This document shows, one piece after another, positions 1 to 5,659 of a stretch of DNA of 7,443 nt. Both the position numbers and the translations under genes were made by a program. A model generated the notes under the pieces. It was not told the origin of the DNA. It did no database searches and saw nothing but the letters and a program-made list of their open reading frames with translations. The DNA is from Gemmatimonadota bacterium. Its GTDB lineage: Bacteria; Gemmatimonadota; Gemmatimonadetes; Gemmatimonadales; Gemmatimonadaceae. Position 1 is the first letter of the stretch. Each line of letters starts with the position of its first letter. The DNA lies in contig JARIET010000142.1 of the NCBI GenBank assembly GCA_031127185.1, positions 1-7,443 of the forward strand, read 5' to 3'.

Positions 1-28
1 CCAGCTTCGACACCACCACTTCCACCAC
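1..28 (-). CDS. Possible first codons of a gene downstream of metK (runs off left edge)
   Basis: On the minus strand, after the metK TGA, a GGGAGGGG run (38-31) precedes two adjacent GTG codons at 28-26 and 25-23, followed by open codons reading VVEVVVSKL to the edge. The second GTG is seven bases after GGAGG, a good Shine-Dalgarno distance, so the gene may begin at 25. Only nine codons are visible and no family can be named. It could also be non-coding sequence. Confidence 0.3.
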
Positions 29-30
29 GG

Positions 31-38
31 CCCCTCCC
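31..38 (-). promoter_or_regulatory. Possible ribosome binding site of the gene entering the left edge
   Basis: GGGAGGGG on the minus strand, 20 bases after the metK stop and 2-7 bases before tandem GTG codons. It is one of the strongest purine runs near a candidate start in the window, and is the main reason for proposing a gene there. Confidence 0.35.
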
Positions 39-57
39 GGGCTTCAGCGCTCCCCGC

Positions 58-1233
58 TCAGCTTCGAATGGCCTTCTTCAGCGCGGCGACCTTGTCGGTG
101 CGCTCCCAGGTGAAGGTGGTCACTGACTTGCCGAACCGGCGCGTACGTTCGCTGGTGCGACCGAAATGACCGTACGCTGCGGTGTCGCTGTAGATGGGCT
201 TTCGCAGGTCGAGTGCCTCGATGATGCCCTTCGGCGTGAGATCGAACACCTGTTCAACCGCGCGCATGATCTTGCGTTCATCAACGGTCGCCGTTTCGAA
301 CGTGTCCACCATCACCGAGACGGGTTTGGCCACGCCAATCGCGTACGCGACCTGTACTTCGCACTTGGACGCGAGCTTGGCGGCAACGATGTTCTTGGCC
401 ACCCACCGCGCCGCGTAGCAGGCCGACCGATCCACCTTGGATGGGTCCTTGCCGCTGAAGGCTCCGCCACCGTGGCGACCCATGCCGCCATAGGTGTCCA
501 CGATGATCTTGCGCCCGGTGAGCCCCGCGTCGCCGTGTGGCCCCCCGATGACGAACCGACCCGTGGGATTGATATGGACCTTCATCTTGCGCGGCCGCAA
601 TTCCTTCGGAATCGTCGCTTCAATGATCTCGCGCGTCACGGCGTCGCGGATGCGGGTGTTGGTGACATCGGGGCTGTGCTGCGTCGAGATGACCACGGTG
701 TCCACCAATACCGGCCGGCCGTTCTCATAGAGCACGCTGACCTGCGACTTGCCGTCAGGCCGCAGCCACTTGAGCGTCTGATCTTTGCGGCGGGCGGCGA
801 GCGCCTGCACCAGCTTGTGCGCCAGCATGATGGGAAGCGGCATCAGCTCGTCCGTCTCGTCGCAGGCGTAGCCGAACATCATCCCCTGATCACCGGCACC
901 GCCCGTATCCACGCCCATGGAGATGTGCTCGGACTGCTTGTCGATCGTGGACATCACCGCGCAGGACTCGGCGTCGAAGCCGTAGCCCGACTCCGTATAC
1001 CCGATTTTCGCGATGGTATCGCGGACCAGTTTCGGAAGATGCACATACGACTTGGTCGTGATCTCTCCAAAAATGGTCGCGAGGCCCGTGGTGACCATCG
1101 TCTCGCAGGCCACGCGCGACGCTGGATCGTCGGCGAGCAGTGCGTCGAGCACGGCATCGGAGATCTGGTCGGCGACCTTGTCCGGGTGGCCTTCGGTGAC
1201 GGACTCGGAGGTGAATAGATGAGGGTGCTTCAC
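58..1233 (-). CDS. metK: S-adenosylmethionine synthetase
   Basis: Makes S-adenosylmethionine from methionine and ATP with release of phosphate and pyrophosphate; a cytoplasmic, normally essential enzyme and source of methyl groups. The protein is 391 aa (E. coli MetK 384). The N-terminus [15 protein letters not shown] is canonical, with His16, Asp18 and Lys19 at the active site. Next come Glu44, Glu57, Gln100, the GAGDQG motif (112-117), the loop [16 protein letters not shown] (227-242, Asp235, Arg241, Lys242), and the P-loop-like [16 protein letters not shown] (255-270, Lys262, Lys266, Asp268). All are in family order. The start is GTG 1233: it gives the expected four residues before HLFTSES, and no other usual start codon occurs before the in-frame stop at 1273-1275. 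No Shine-Dalgarno is visible ahead of it. It lies 54 bases after ptsI, same strand. Nothing in the PTS needs MetK, so the link is probably positional. Confidence 0.98.
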   Translation of the reverse strand: MKHPHLFTSESVTEGHPDKVADQISDAVLDALLADDPASRVACETMVTTGLATIFGEITTKSYVHLPKLVRDTIAKIGYTESGYGFDAESCAVMSTIDKQSEHISMGVDTGGAGDQGMMFGYACDETDELMPLPIMLAHKLVQALAARRKDQTLKWLRPDGKSQVSVLYENGRPVLVDTVVISTQHSPDVTNTRIRDAVTREIIEATIPKELRPRKMKVHINPTGRFVIGGPHGDAGLTGRKIIVDTYGGMGRHGGGAFSGKDPSKVDRSACYAARWVAKNIVAAKLASKCEVQVAYAIGVAKPVSVMVDTFETATVDERKIMRAVEQVFDLTPKGIIEALDLRKPIYSDTAAYGHFGRTSERTRRFGKSVTTFTWERTDKVAALKKAIRS

Positions 1234-1287
1234 GAGATGGCGAGGAGAGAGTGTGGGTACAGCGGACGAAATCTAGCCGGGCGCTGG
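1234..1287 (-). other. 54-base ptsI-metK intergenic leader
   Basis: The only sizeable gap inside the gene chain. On the minus strand the half next to metK is rich in C and T (ACTCTCTCCTCGCCATCTC just before the GTG) and has no Shine-Dalgarno-like purine run. A TAGATT at 1275-1270 resembles a sigma-70 -10 box, but nothing near a -35 consensus sits at the right distance. No stem-loop with a T-run was found, so neither a terminator nor a SAM riboswitch (which would need a longer leader) is supported. Whether metK is read from ptsI or from its own promoter is open. Confidence 0.4.
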
Positions 1288-3039
1288 CTATGCGTGCAGC
1301 AGCACTGAGTCGACTTCGGCCACCAGCCGAGCCCGGAGAATCTGCTCGGCTTCTGCAGCCGTCGCGGCACGCATCGCCTCATTCGCGGCATCGGTGGCTA
1401 CCGATGTGCGCATGCCGCGGACGATGAGCTTGACGCGTGCCACAGCGATGGGACTGACGCTGAGCTGCCGGATACCGAGTCCAAGAAGCGCAAAGGCCAT
1501 GATGGGCTCTGACGCCATTTCGCCGCACACGCCGACAGCGACGCCGTTCGCGTTGGCCACGTCGCAGGTCATCTTGATCAGCCGAAGCACAGCCGGATGC
1601 AACGGCGTGTACCGCGACGCCAAAGCCGCATTACCGCGATCCACGGCCAGCGTGTACTGCACGAGGTCGTTGGTGCCGATGGAAAAGAACGAGACATCCT
1701 TGGCCAGCGATTCGGCGAGCACCGCCGCGGCGGGAGTCTCGACCATGATCCCGATCGGCACGTCGGCACGGTGCGCGACCCCGCGCTCAGTCAACTCAGC
1801 CGACGCTTCGGCAATAAGCAGACGCGCCTGTCGCACCTCGTCAACGGTCACGACCAGCGGCAGGTTGATGCGGACGTCACCGAGGAGTGCGACGCGCAGC
1901 AGCGCGCGCAGCTGGGTCTTGAAGAGCGCAGGCTGATCGAGGCACATCCGGATCGCGCGCCAACCAAGGAAGGGATTCGGCTCCGCGGGCCATCCGCCAA
2001 CCGGCAGCTTATCACCCCCGATGTCGAACGTGCGGATCACCACCGGCTTGCCGGCGAAGGCCCGCACGACGTTGGCATAGGCTTCGTACTGCTCGTCCTC
2101 GTCGGGCATGGTCGTGCGTCCGACCACAAGAAACTCCGTGCGCATCAAGCCAACACCCTGCGCGCCGCTTTGCGCTGCGGATTCCGCCTCGTCGGGGAGA
2201 TCCACGTTGGCAAGAATCTCCACGCGTTGGCCGTCACGTGACACGGCGTCCTGCACGGCGATCTGCGCGAGCGCCGCGTCCTCCACTTTCTCCTGCTTCT
2301 GGCGCGCGATCGCCTCGGACAGCTCGGCCCTGGTGGGCTTCGTGATGAGAATTCCCGATGTGCCATCGAGAATGACCTGCTCGCCACTGCGGAGGCGCTC
2401 GGTCGCATCGAGGAGGCCGACGACGGCGGGAAGTCCGAGTGAGCGGGCCAATATGGCAACGTGTGACGCGCGGGTACCGGCGTCCGTGGCGATGGCCGCA
2501 ATGCATTCCCGGTCGAGCTGAACCGTCAGGCTCGGCGTCAGGTCGTGCGTGACGAGTACGGCGTTCGCGCCCTTGGGCAGGTCCACGGGGTCGTGATCCT
2601 CCAGCCCCATCAGCACGGTGAGGACGCGAATATGGACATCAATCAAGTCGCTTACCCGCTCGCGCAGCATGGCGTGCGGCGACCGAGCGAAGTGGTCGCG
2701 TTGCTCCAGCATGACGACGTCGAAGGCGCGTTCGGCGCTGAAGTTCTGCCGAATCACGTCCTCCACCCGGCTGACGAAGTCGGGATCGTCGACTATGGAA
2801 ATCTGGACTTCGAAGATCGCCGCCTCAGCCGCTCCCGCCGCCTTGAGCGCGCGGTCGCGCACGGTGCGCAATCGTTCGGTCGTGCGGGCAAATGCGATGC
2901 GCAGCCGCTCGACTTCCGCGTCGACGTCCGCAGGATCGATCCCTGTGGTCTCAACCTCCGGGACCTCCCAACGGAGGAGGTGGACCGGGCCGACGACGAT
3001 GCCAGGCGATGCCGGGATTCCCTTCAGTTTGGAGGGCAT
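1288..3039 (-). CDS. ptsI: PTS Enzyme I (phosphoenolpyruvate-protein phosphotransferase)
   Basis: Enzyme I autophosphorylates with phosphoenolpyruvate and passes the phosphate to HPr, the entry step of the PTS. The protein is 583 aa, close to the E. coli length of 575. The N-terminus GIPASPGIVVGPV is typical. A helical HPr-binding region lies at about 35-145. The phosphohistidine motif GTRASHVAILARSLGLPAVVG holds His193. The PEP-binding TIM-barrel carries LMRTEF (Arg300), RTFDIGGDK (Arg336), MVETPAA (Glu434), SIGTNDLVQYTLAVDR (Asn457, Asp458, Arg468) and VCGEMAS (Cys505), all offset by 3-4 from the E. coli residues. The strand usually read as MFPM in E. coli is NLPL here. The start is ATG 3039, 3 bases after ptsH, with GGAG about eleven bases upstream inside ptsH. 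The stop is TAG. It lacks extra GAF or fused domains, so it is the sugar-type rather than the nitrogen-type EI. Confidence 0.98.
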   Translation of the reverse strand: MPSKLKGIPASPGIVVGPVHLLRWEVPEVETTGIDPADVDAEVERLRIAFARTTERLRTVRDRALKAAGAAEAAIFEVQISIVDDPDFVSRVEDVIRQNFSAERAFDVVMLEQRDHFARSPHAMLRERVSDLIDVHIRVLTVLMGLEDHDPVDLPKGANAVLVTHDLTPSLTVQLDRECIAAIATDAGTRASHVAILARSLGLPAVVGLLDATERLRSGEQVILDGTSGILITKPTRAELSEAIARQKQEKVEDAALAQIAVQDAVSRDGQRVEILANVDLPDEAESAAQSGAQGVGLMRTEFLVVGRTTMPDEDEQYEAYANVVRAFAGKPVVIRTFDIGGDKLPVGGWPAEPNPFLGWRAIRMCLDQPALFKTQLRALLRVALLGDVRINLPLVVTVDEVRQARLLIAEASAELTERGVAHRADVPIGIMVETPAAAVLAESLAKDVSFFSIGTNDLVQYTLAVDRGNAALASRYTPLHPAVLRLIKMTCDVANANGVAVGVCGEMASEPIMAFALLGLGIRQLSVSPIAVARVKLIVRGMRTSVATDAANEAMRAATAAEAEQILRARLVAEVDSVLLHA

Positions 3040-3042
3040 TGC

Positions 3043-3312
3043 TCAGCTTTCTCCAAACTTGTTGGCAAACAGCTCGGCCAGCGCGGTGAGCGCTTCGTCG
3101 GCGTCGTCGCCATCGGCCTTCATGTGCACCGTGGAACCGCACGGGGCCGCGAGCATCATCACGCCCATGATGCTCTTTCCATTGACGTCGAGCCCGTCGA
3201 GGGACAGCGTGACCGATGCCCTGAAGCGCGCGGCGGTTTTCACGATCTCGGACGACGGCCGGGCATGGATGCCGGCTTCATTGACCACCACCACGGCGCG
3301 TTCCGCGATCAT
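3043..3312 (-). CDS. ptsH: Phosphocarrier protein HPr
   Basis: Small cytoplasmic phosphocarrier that moves phosphate from Enzyme I to EIIA. The protein is 89 aa, the usual HPr length. The active-site loop EAGIHARPS carries His16, and the regulatory loop NGKSIMGVMML carries Ser47, matching Ser46 of Bacillus HPr, with the typical K-S-I-M-G surroundings required by HPrK. Both phosphorylation sites are therefore present, which fits the hprK gene in the same operon. The reading frame is open much further upstream, but the ATG at 3312 is clearly right: it gives a standard HPr N-terminus (MIAERAVVVVNEAG) and overlaps the EIID stop as ATGA. A G-rich stretch about ten bases upstream is the only Shine-Dalgarno candidate. 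Cys59 replaces the small or polar residue usual after LAAP. Its TGA is 3 bases before ptsI. Confidence 0.97.
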   Translation of the reverse strand: MIAERAVVVVNEAGIHARPSSEIVKTAARFRASVTLSLDGLDVNGKSIMGVMMLAAPCGSTVHMKADGDDADEALTALAELFANKFGES

Positions 3313-4073
3313 CGAACCAGGACCCCCGCTGTGATGAATGCCGTAAGAACCCAAATGGCCGCGCGCCATCCGGCGACGCGTCCCTCGAGCTGCACGAGCG
3401 CCAGGCCACCCGCCGCGCCCACTGCCACGATAATGGCGACGCCGAGCGGTCGAGTGCCCGCGGCGCGCGCGACCATGAGCGGAATGGCGGCTCCGGCAAT
3501 GCCGGCGAGGGCGCGCGTCAGCACGGAAGGGCCTTGCCGAAAGAGCGGTGCGCCCAGCGCGCTGGCCACGGCAAGGCCGTGGGTCCAGCCGGCATAGAGT
3601 CCCCAGACGCGCAGCGCAACATGGCCCGCGTTGTACACGAGGAGAAACAGCAACACCACGGCCTGCCACGAGAGCCCGAGCCCAAATGCGGCCAGGGCCG
3701 TCGCCGAGCACGCCGGCAGCCACGCCGCCCAGACGAGCCGATCACCCACGCTTCCCAGCGGCCCACACGAGGCCGTTCGGAACCGCTCGATTCGCGCGGG
3801 ATCCTCGAGCGAGAGCTCCGCGCGCGCGAGCGCGCCCACGGCGACTGCTGCGAGATACGGATGCGCATTGAAATAGCGGCTCTGCCGTGCGATGGCGTCG
3901 CGGTAAGCCGCTCCGTTGCGCCCTCCCGGCAGCAACCGCAGCGCCGGCTCCATGGCAAACGCGAGACCGTTACCGATCATGGTTTCGTAGTTGTACGATC
4001 CCTGCAGCGTGAGCAGGCGCGCGAGCATCAGGAGTCGCACACGCGGCGGCAGAGGCGGCGCGGTTGTCGTCAC
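3309..4073 (-). CDS. PTS mannose-family EIID component
   Basis: Membrane subunit EIID of the mannose-family PTS permease, partner of EIIC. The protein is 254 aa, somewhat shorter than E. coli ManZ (about 285 aa). Family landmarks are in order: LQGSYNYETM (23-32; ManZ has QGSxNYERMQ), FNAHPYLA (68-75; family FNTHP), CGPLGSVGDR (103-112; family GPLAGIGD), then hydrophobic segments near 113-133, 135-158, 186-203, 208-228 and 236-252. The reading frame stays open far upstream through EIIC, but the start is placed at GTG 4073: it overlaps the EIIC stop as GTGA, the protein then begins some 20 residues before the first family motif as expected, and TTGGGG lies seven bases upstream. Its TGA overlaps the HPr ATG (ATGA). 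The upstream open frame contains arginine-rich text with no EIID-like features and is treated as a shadow. Confidence 0.92.
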   Translation of the reverse strand: MTTTAPPLPPRVRLLMLARLLTLQGSYNYETMIGNGLAFAMEPALRLLPGGRNGAAYRDAIARQSRYFNAHPYLAAVAVGALARAELSLEDPARIERFRTASCGPLGSVGDRLVWAAWLPACSATALAAFGLGLSWQAVVLLFLLVYNAGHVALRVWGLYAGWTHGLAVASALGAPLFRQGPSVLTRALAGIAGAAIPLMVARAAGTRPLGVAIIVAVGAAGGLALVQLEGRVAGWRAAIWVLTAFITAGVLVR

Positions 4074-4759
4074 GGGCGCACCCCAAGTACTCCGGCGCCT
4101 GCCGCGGCTCCGGCGAGCAGAAACCACCCTGCCCCTCGCGTCCCTTTCGCCGCGCGGAACGTGGCCGACATCCCGACGGCGACCGCGACGATCACCGGCA
4201 CGGCAACCGATGGTCCGTAAGCGAGCCGCCAGGCCTCCAGGATGTGTGACGTCACTGCCACTGCGGCGACAAGCCCAGTGGCGGTCACGACGCCGCCGCG
4301 CCACAAATCCGAGGCGATTCCCGTGATGTGCAGGCGCGTCACAGCGGCGGCTGAACCTGCGGCAAGATCGTCGCGAAGGTCGCCCGCAACCTTTGCCACA
4401 AGTTTCCGGTGCCACACCATTGAGGTTGAGCCGATCCAGGCAGTGCCAAGGCCGGCAAGGATCGCGAGAGCGAGCGAGCCGGGCACGTCGATACCACCGG
4501 CGACGAACGTTGCACCTGCGACCACGCCGGCCGACCCCCACTCTGGATACCGGCTCGCGCCAAACGGGAGCGTCTCCAGCGCGAACAACTCCAGCACGGC
4601 GCCCACGACGAGGCCTTCCCACGGTCGCCCCAAGGCTGCGGCACCCAACGTCGCGCTGACGATCGGACGCGAGACCATCGCCTGAGCCACACTCACGGTA
4701 TCGAGCGAGCAGAGCGCGCCGACCACCACGAGCAGCACGAAGGAGGCGACGCCGGTCAC
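4070..4759 (-). CDS. PTS mannose-family EIIC permease component
   Basis: Integral membrane EIIC subunit of a mannose-family PTS permease, which forms the sugar channel with EIID. The protein is 229 aa, shorter than the E. coli ManY (266 aa). Strongly hydrophobic, alanine/valine/glycine-rich segments are visible near residues 4-18, 48-62, 76-90, 93-111, 154-174, 184-198 and 210-226. Family features are the early LDTVSVAQAMVSRPIV region (like the SxLDExQxHRPL region of ManY), then VVGAVLELFALETLPFGA (51-68), matching the GxxLExxALGxxxxGA stretch, and the following YPEWGSAGVVAG. The start is GTG 4759, overlapping the EIIB stop as GTGA, with AAGGA six bases upstream. Its own TGA overlaps the EIID GTG in the same way. 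Overlaps on both sides imply coupled synthesis with its partners. Confidence is high for the family and low for the substrate. Confidence 0.92.
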   Translation of the reverse strand: MTGVASFVLLVVVGALCSLDTVSVAQAMVSRPIVSATLGAAALGRPWEGLVVGAVLELFALETLPFGASRYPEWGSAGVVAGATFVAGGIDVPGSLALAILAGLGTAWIGSTSMVWHRKLVAKVAGDLRDDLAAGSAAAVTRLHITGIASDLWRGGVVTATGLVAAVAVTSHILEAWRLAYGPSVAVPVIVAVAVGMSATFRAAKGTRGAGWFLLAGAAAGAGVLGVRP

Positions 4760-5244
4760 GCGCCGTCCTTCGTCAGGAGGTCGCCCAGTTCAACAGGGTC
4801 CGACGCGGGCAGATCCTGCGCGATGACGCGCACGCCACGAGCCGCGATTGACTTGAGCGCCACCTCATCCTCGGCGGAGAGAAAGACATACGGCAGGCAG
4901 GGTGAGCGCCCTGCCCGGTGATGCAGCCCGCCGATGTTCACCTCGCGGATAGCCGTGCATCCGTCACACAGCCGCGACATCGTCGCCACGTCGGCGGTGA
5001 GGAGCAGGCCGGGATCCGGGCGGGCGGCAAACTCGGGCATGCGCGCCACCGCGGATTCGGTGGTCTCAAAGTAGAGGTCGACTTCCGGCGGCGTACCCAT
5101 GCGGTACAGCTCGCGCTCCCAGTCACTGCCGGCCACGTTGTCGTCGACGAGCACAATGAACCGCAGCGCGAGCGGATGGCCCCAGCCGATCACGACCTGA
5201 CCGTGAATCAGGCGGTCATCCACCCGGTAGAGCTCAATGGCCAC
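4756..5244 (-). CDS. PTS mannose-family EIIB component
   Basis: Cytoplasmic EIIB of the mannose/sorbose family, which takes phosphate from EIIA on a histidine and phosphorylates the sugar entering through EIIC/EIID. The protein is 162 aa, the usual length of a free IIB. The family N-terminus YRVDDRLIHGQV is intact with the phosphorylated His14. It is followed by IVLVDDNVAGSDWERELYRMGTPP-like text matching the conserved VDDxVAxD region, and by VNIGGLHHRAGRS (about residues 120-132), matching the INVGGMH segment. The start is GTG 5244, supported by the position of the DDRLIHGQV motif and by AGGGG six bases upstream. It overlaps the EIIA end by 11 bases, and its TGA overlaps the EIIC GTG in a 4-base GTGA. 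The sugar cannot be read from the sequence: mannose, fructose, sorbose, N-acetylgalactosamine and others all use this family. Confidence 0.94.
   Translation of the reverse strand: MAIELYRVDDRLIHGQVVIGWGHPLALRFIVLVDDNVAGSDWERELYRMGTPPEVDLYFETTESAVARMPEFAARPDPGLLLTADVATMSRLCDGCTAIREVNIGGLHHRAGRSPCLPYVFLSAEDEVALKSIAARGVRVIAQDLPASDPVELGDLLTKDGA
4766..4770 (-). promoter_or_regulatory. Ribosome binding site of EIIC
   Basis: AAGGA on the minus strand, six bases ahead of the GTG at 4759 and inside the last codons of EIIB. It is the best-placed Shine-Dalgarno in the operon and decides the GTG start that forms the GTGA overlap. Confidence 0.6.
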
Positions 5245-5659
5245 CGGCCGCCCCTGCTGCAGGAAACACCATCATCGCCTCTCGTCCGCGCGAGACGGCC
5301 CGGTGCAACGATTCCGCACTGACGTCGGGCCCCATCGCAAAATCGAGCAGCAGGCCGACCGACGCTCCCGTCACCACCGAGACGGCCGGATCGGCGCGCA
5401 TGATCTTCCTCGCCGCCATGGTGCAGCTACCGGCCGGAAGGTCGGTGAACACCACGATTGCGCCGTGATCCGTAAGGGCGGCACGGATCGCCACTTCCAC
5501 CTCTGGCGCACCGAGGCCTTCGTTGCTCACGGCGCGGAACGCGCCGCCGAGCCCGGTGATGCGATGTACCGCCGCCACGAGCGCCGCAGCAAAATCCGCG
5601 TGCCCCGCCACCACGGCGCGCGGACCGGAGACACCCGGCCCGGAGCTACTCGTCGTCAT
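5234..5659 (-). CDS. PTS mannose-family EIIA component
   Basis: Cytoplasmic EIIA of the mannose (Man/Fru/Sor) family, which accepts phosphate from HPr and hands it to EIIB. The protein is 141 aa, about the size of an isolated ManX IIA domain. The active histidine is most likely His20 in AVVAGHADFAAAL, matching the GTHG position of ManX. The FTDLPAGSCTMAARKI segment (71-86) matches the family's conserved D-x-x-G-G-S-P-x-N-A-A strand and loop, and TGASVGLLLDFA (98-109) matches the AGVNxPMLxE region. The start is ATG 5659, inside the last codons of hprK (14-base overlap). It gives about ten more residues before the histidine than usual, but the only closer GTG codons leave just 3-4 residues before His20, so the ATG is preferred. 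No strong Shine-Dalgarno is visible. It may also signal PTS phosphorylation state, as stand-alone Man-type EIIA proteins are suspected to do, but here a full permease follows. Confidence 0.9.
   Translation of the reverse strand: MTTSSSGPGVSGPRAVVAGHADFAAALVAAVHRITGLGGAFRAVSNEGLGAPEVEVAIRAALTDHGAIVVFTDLPAGSCTMAARKIMRADPAVSVVTGASVGLLLDFAMGPDVSAESLHRAVSRGREAMMVFPAAGAAGGH
5251..5255 (-). promoter_or_regulatory. Ribosome binding site of EIIB
   Basis: AGGGG on the minus strand, six bases before the GTG at 5244. It sits inside the 3' end of the EIIA gene and supports the GTG start of EIIB in the overlapping reading frames. Confidence 0.55.

Noticed and set aside
29..57. Terminator after metK
   Set aside because: The CCCGGG core is only a short palindrome, no T-run follows on the minus strand, and the run of purines fits a ribosome binding site better.
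166..1218. Long plus-strand open frame (350 codons) opposite metK
   Set aside because: It is fully antisense to a certain metK gene, its translation is rich in Arg/His/Gly/Asp with no family motif, and long antisense frames are expected opposite GC-rich codon-biased genes.
1270..1275. TAGATT as a -10 promoter box for metK
   Set aside because: No matching -35 hexamer at 16-18 bases was found, and a single -10-like hexamer is weak evidence; mentioned only as a lead.
1234..1287. SAM riboswitch or other leader RNA before metK
   Set aside because: The gap is only 54 bases, too short for the known SAM riboswitch classes with an expression platform, and no paired stems of convincing length were found.
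1597..2241. Plus-strand 214-codon open frame inside ptsI
   Set aside because: Antisense to conserved Enzyme I barrel motifs; no domain or ribosome site to support it.
2545..3597. Plus-strand open frame of 350 codons opposite the start of ptsI, ptsH and the end of EIID
   Set aside because: It crosses three well-supported genes on the other strand, has no recognisable domain, and its C-terminal part is low-complexity Ala/Arg/Pro text typical of shadow frames.
4074..4622. Upstream extension of the EIID frame (and similarly of the HPr frame up to 3723), which could suggest longer proteins or overprinted genes
   Set aside because: The extensions lie over EIIC and EIID in another frame, are arginine-rich with no family similarity, while the GTG 4073 and ATG 3312 starts give standard proteins and neat 4-base stop/start overlaps.
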